DNA from: Juglans regia
Taxonomy: Eukaryota > Streptophyta > Magnoliopsida > Fagales > Juglandaceae
Assembly: GCF_001411555.2 (NCBI RefSeq)
Contig: NC_049916.1
Coordinates: 2,108,001-2,172,000, forward strand
Reading direction: 5' to 3'
Length of the DNA: 64,000 nucleotides
Made by a program: the position numbers and the translations under genes. The notes below the pieces were generated by a model that had not been told where the DNA came from, did no database searches, and was given only the letters and a program-made list of their open reading frames with translations. Positions 61,021 to 64,000 of this stretch are shown in pieces; positions within the stretch are counted from its first letter, which is position 1; each line of letters opens with the position of its first letter.

Positions 61021-62344
61021 ACATACTTCAAGCTCAGAAATTTGTCATATTTTAACGACGATCTTTCTATTTTCTCAGCTGCAACTATAAATGATTAATT
61101 TAATTACTACGTTCAATCGATCAAAGGGGTAAGAATAATTCTATTATAATCTCTAATTTTTACTATTTACTTTACTCTCTTGATGCAACACTACATTAAT
61201 GTGGTGGCATGCACATAGCTTATTAAAAAAATATATATTCAAAAGAAAACATGGTACATCCGAAAACACTAAATGAGAAAGATCACAAAAATCTTAAATT
61301 TTTTATACTTTTTATGTTTATACTTTTAATTCTTTTTAATAAGTCACGACACACTCCATCAAAAACATAAACTAAGTAGTATAAATTATAGGAGATAATA
61401 ACATTTCTCAAAGGGGGTAATACTCCAAGATTGTCTTCATCAACATCAACGATTCAAGAGCAACCACGTACTAGATCAGGAAAGTAGTTGCTTGTAAATC
61501 AGGACGCATGATTTTAGGACTGCGTACTGTTTGGTAGAAGTTGGAGGCCACACGTTCTATCTACTCTTGTTATATATATCTTAATAATAAGTAAATTAAG
61601 CTTGCTAGGGATGGCCCATGAAAGCTAAGCCTTCCTCGTAATTAATCGGATATATATTTTCTTCATGAGAAATGGATAAGTTTCCCTAAATGACATTAAT
61701 TACTTCAGCCAATTAAGTCTAGGTTGGTGTAACGGTCACTACCTTTAACAATTTATACTTCTAACAAATGTGCATTGTGTTTACACATTAATTAATTAAT
61801 TAGCTAATGAAAGAGGCAAAGATAATTGGAAAGAAAAAAACTAATTTATTGCCTCTTTATAATTTCTTTTCTTTTTTCAAAGCCGTAGAGCTACTATACA
61901 GACTAGTCCTATCCAATCATGTCCTTAATGATTGAGATGGAGAAAATAGGGGAGAGACCTATAGTTGTGGATAAGCTTATCCGTTTCTGAGTCAGCATGA
62001 ACCTCAAACCTTCAAAAAAATAAAAAAAATAAAAACTTTTACATGAAAAGAGTGGCAGCTTTTCGTCACATATATAATTAACTAATTAGACTTGGTCGTT
62101 CTGAAGATTCCAACAACTCCCAACAATTGATAATTGGCAGTGTCGACATAAAACTTACAGTAATTAATTTATAATTTTCAGGACCTTTTCTGTTGTTATA
62201 TATTATCCTGCAGGAAGGGGATATATATAGAAAAATTTTAAACATAAATTCTACATTCTATATATCTATTTAAAAATATATAATTTTATTTTTTTATCTT
62301 CATATTTTATATTAAATTATCCATTTAAAAATATATAATTTTAT
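61021..62344. other. Intergenic region, nothing recognised
   Basis: AT-rich non-coding DNA; no open frame, splice-site pair or repeat border stands out. Confidence 0.4.
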
Positions 62345-62398
62345 TTTTTTATCTTCATATTTTATATTAAATTTAATATAAAATATGAAGATAAAAAA
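62345..62398. repeat. Perfect 54-bp palindrome
   Basis: Two 27-base arms meet without a spacer at 62371/62372 (inner part ATATTAAATTTAATAT, outer part TTTTTTATCTTCATATTT and its complement). The left arm is also duplicated directly about 60 bp upstream (around 62268-62330), so the palindrome looks like the join of a direct and an inverted copy of the same segment. Confidence 0.8.
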
Positions 62399-62445
62399 TA
62401 TGTGTGTAGAATATGAGACTTCTGTATAATACAACTCATATATAT

Positions 62446-62606
62446 GAGTAATGCTAAAGAGAAGTCATTATAGCAGTGCACACTTTGCACTCACTGCATG
62501 GCTGCTTCTAGTTGATTATACCTAACACTCACTTAGAGAGATGTGTGATCTACATAATACTACATCATGTATACAAAATAGATACTCCTAATAATGACTT
62601 CTATCT
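62446..62606. mobile_element. Small MITE-like inverted-repeat element
   Basis: Left end GAGTAATGCTAAAGAGAAGT then CATTATAGC; right end ..CCTAATAATGACTTCTATC. AGAAGTCATTAT and its complement form the inverted pair. Between them lies a second hairpin (GCAGTGCACACTTTGCACTC then ACTGC). Confidence 0.45.
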
Positions 62607-62851
62607 ATATTTATTCCATATATATACACATACCTGCGTACATATGACGATCGATGGCGGCCGAGTCTTTCAAAAATATTAAAAAAATAATTTTATATAT
62701 AATCATAAAATATATAAATTTCAAGTAATTATTTTTAAAAAAAATAAAGATTATTATTAAAAAATTATTTTTTTAATATAAATCTTATATTTTATTTATT
62801 TTTTAAAATAATTACACAACAACTACGAATATCTTTTTGTCATCAAAAAAT

Positions 62852-63062
62852 CTTCACAACCTCCTAACACTCCACGCTCCACATTATTTTTAGTTTTTAT
62901 TATTTTTTTCTTTTATTAAATATTTATTATATGAATAATGAATAAAACATTTGAAATAATTTAAAAACAATAAACTCAAAAAAAAATTTAAAAAAATTAT
63001 TAAAAATTTAAAAAATTAAAAAAAATGTGGAGTGTGGAGTGTGGTGGAGGTTGTGTAGCAAT
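62852..63062. mobile_element. MITE, copy 2 of the family at 18.0 kb
   Basis: Left arm CTTCACAACCTCCTAACACT then CCACGCTCCACATT; right arm AATGTGGAGTGTGGAGTGTG then GTGGAGGTTGTGTAGCAAT. The A/T core (TTTTATTAAATATTTATTAT, then AATAATGAATAAA) matches the 18034-18220 copy in order and length. Confidence 0.6.
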
Positions 63063-64000
63063 GCTCTTTTGTCATATTAAAACAGCCACGTGTAGTGGAT
63101 ATATATAGACAGCTGTGAACCACTAATATATCCACCTCCTCCCAAAACCAGATTTTTGCTTGAATAAAGATTTTTTTTTTTTTTTCAGAAAATGGAGTTT
63201 ATTTTCAATTGGGTTAATTGTCTCATGATAATTAAGAGATCTACAATATCCATATATATATATATATTGGCAGATCAGAAAATTATATATAAATTAGAAA
63301 TTTCTTAATTGAAAAATAATGAAATTCAAAAAGGCAATGATAATAATTAAATTATTCAAATCCAAAGTCTAAATATATATACTCAAATCTCAATCACACT
63401 CAAAATAAGATTTTTTTATTAAAAAAAGAATATTCTAGAGATATATATATATATATATATATATATTGATGTTTTTAGTAATACTAATTCTTCTCATGAT
63501 CGATCTCTCTGGTGCAAGTAAAAAATCTCAAATTTTCTCTCTCTTATATATAGATAAAACGCTCGAAAGTTGAAAGTGATGTATTTATTTAATTTAAATT
63601 ATCGCTATATCTATAAAATAATTACATAAAATAATATCACAAACTGATCTATTATACTAATCACATCAAAATCATTTTCCTTAATGAGTGATTGAGCAGT
63701 ACCCCTTTTAATATGGATAAAGTTGGCCACGTGAACGGCCTTCACTCAATCTTGACTGCACTAATATAATCAATTAATGACACATAGGTCACATATGCAT
63801 GCATGACTAGAGAAAGAAACACAATTTCGGCAAGAAATTGATATAGCACTAGATAGTGCACACGAAAGGTAGCAAGGCAAAAAACTTTCGCTTGCATGCG
63901 AGGAGCTAGCCATCAAACTTGAACCTTTTACCACATGCATTTAATTAATGTACTCTAGAGGAAGTGATCAAAGCAATACAAAAATTACCAGTTAAGTTTT
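63063..64000. other. Intergenic region at the window end
   Basis: No gene recognised. (TA)n runs at 63255-63267 and 63440-63466, and a T run at 63172-63185. Confidence 0.4.

Noticed and set aside
1..64000. Search for conserved plant microRNA precursors, organelle insertions, rRNA, CRISPR arrays or prokaryotic-style operons
   Set aside because: No known mature miRNA sequence that I remember, no plastid or rRNA sequence, and no spaced identical short repeats of CRISPR type were seen; the regular repeat at 30.5-31.5 kb is a retrotransposon array.

Overview
This is nuclear DNA from a woody eudicot: AT-rich, intron-bearing and dense in transposons. Juglandaceae or another Fagales family is my guess, from the overall look of the U-box gene and the MITE families; no feature in the window proves it. 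Three host loci are convincing, all on the minus strand. They are an intronless PADRE/DUF4228 protein (11396-12049), a four-exon U-box/ARM-repeat E3 ubiquitin ligase related to PUB10/PUB11 (14639-17669) that carries a 2-nt frameshift, and a three-exon R2R3-MYB repressor of the FaMYB1/MYBC2 type (36593-37576). A possible last exon of a gene lying to the left is at 727-823. The host genes are unrelated to each other and do not form a cluster.

Layout. 1-9.1 kb: one old L1-type LINE on the minus strand, split by three later insertions (two hAT-like elements with near-identical 8-bp target sites and a second LINE on the plus strand). 9.1-21.8 kb: the PADRE and U-box genes, with MITEs and LTR remnants. 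21,851-26,878: a non-autonomous CACTA element with matching terminal inverted repeats that carries two consecutive exons, with their intron, resembling the histone H2B ubiquitin ligase HUB2, plus other exon-like pieces. 26.9-27.7 kb: a LINE RNase H remnant. 30,491-31,479: a perfect tandem array of a 291-bp TRIM retrotransposon, four LTRs and three internal regions, flanked by a single 5-bp target duplication. 31.7-36.5 kb: MITEs and a LINE tail. 36.6-37.6 kb: the MYB gene. 37.7-45.6 kb: AT-rich intergenic DNA with a 128-bp CACTA-type MITE, a poly(A)-tailed retro-insert and a CpG-rich patch. 45.6-56.8 kb: remains of a once-autonomous CACTA element on the minus strand (TNP2 transposase with many stops, plus a second ORF). 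57.4-58.7 kb: a second CACTA remnant with subterminal repeats. 60.2-61.0 kb: an RT fragment and a gypsy-like LTR fragment. 62.3-63.1 kb: palindromic and MITE sequences.

The most notable items are the TRIM tandem array, the HUB2-carrying CACTA element, and the frameshift and U-box substitution in the PUB gene. All family assignments come from reading translations and motifs by eye; no database search was possible.
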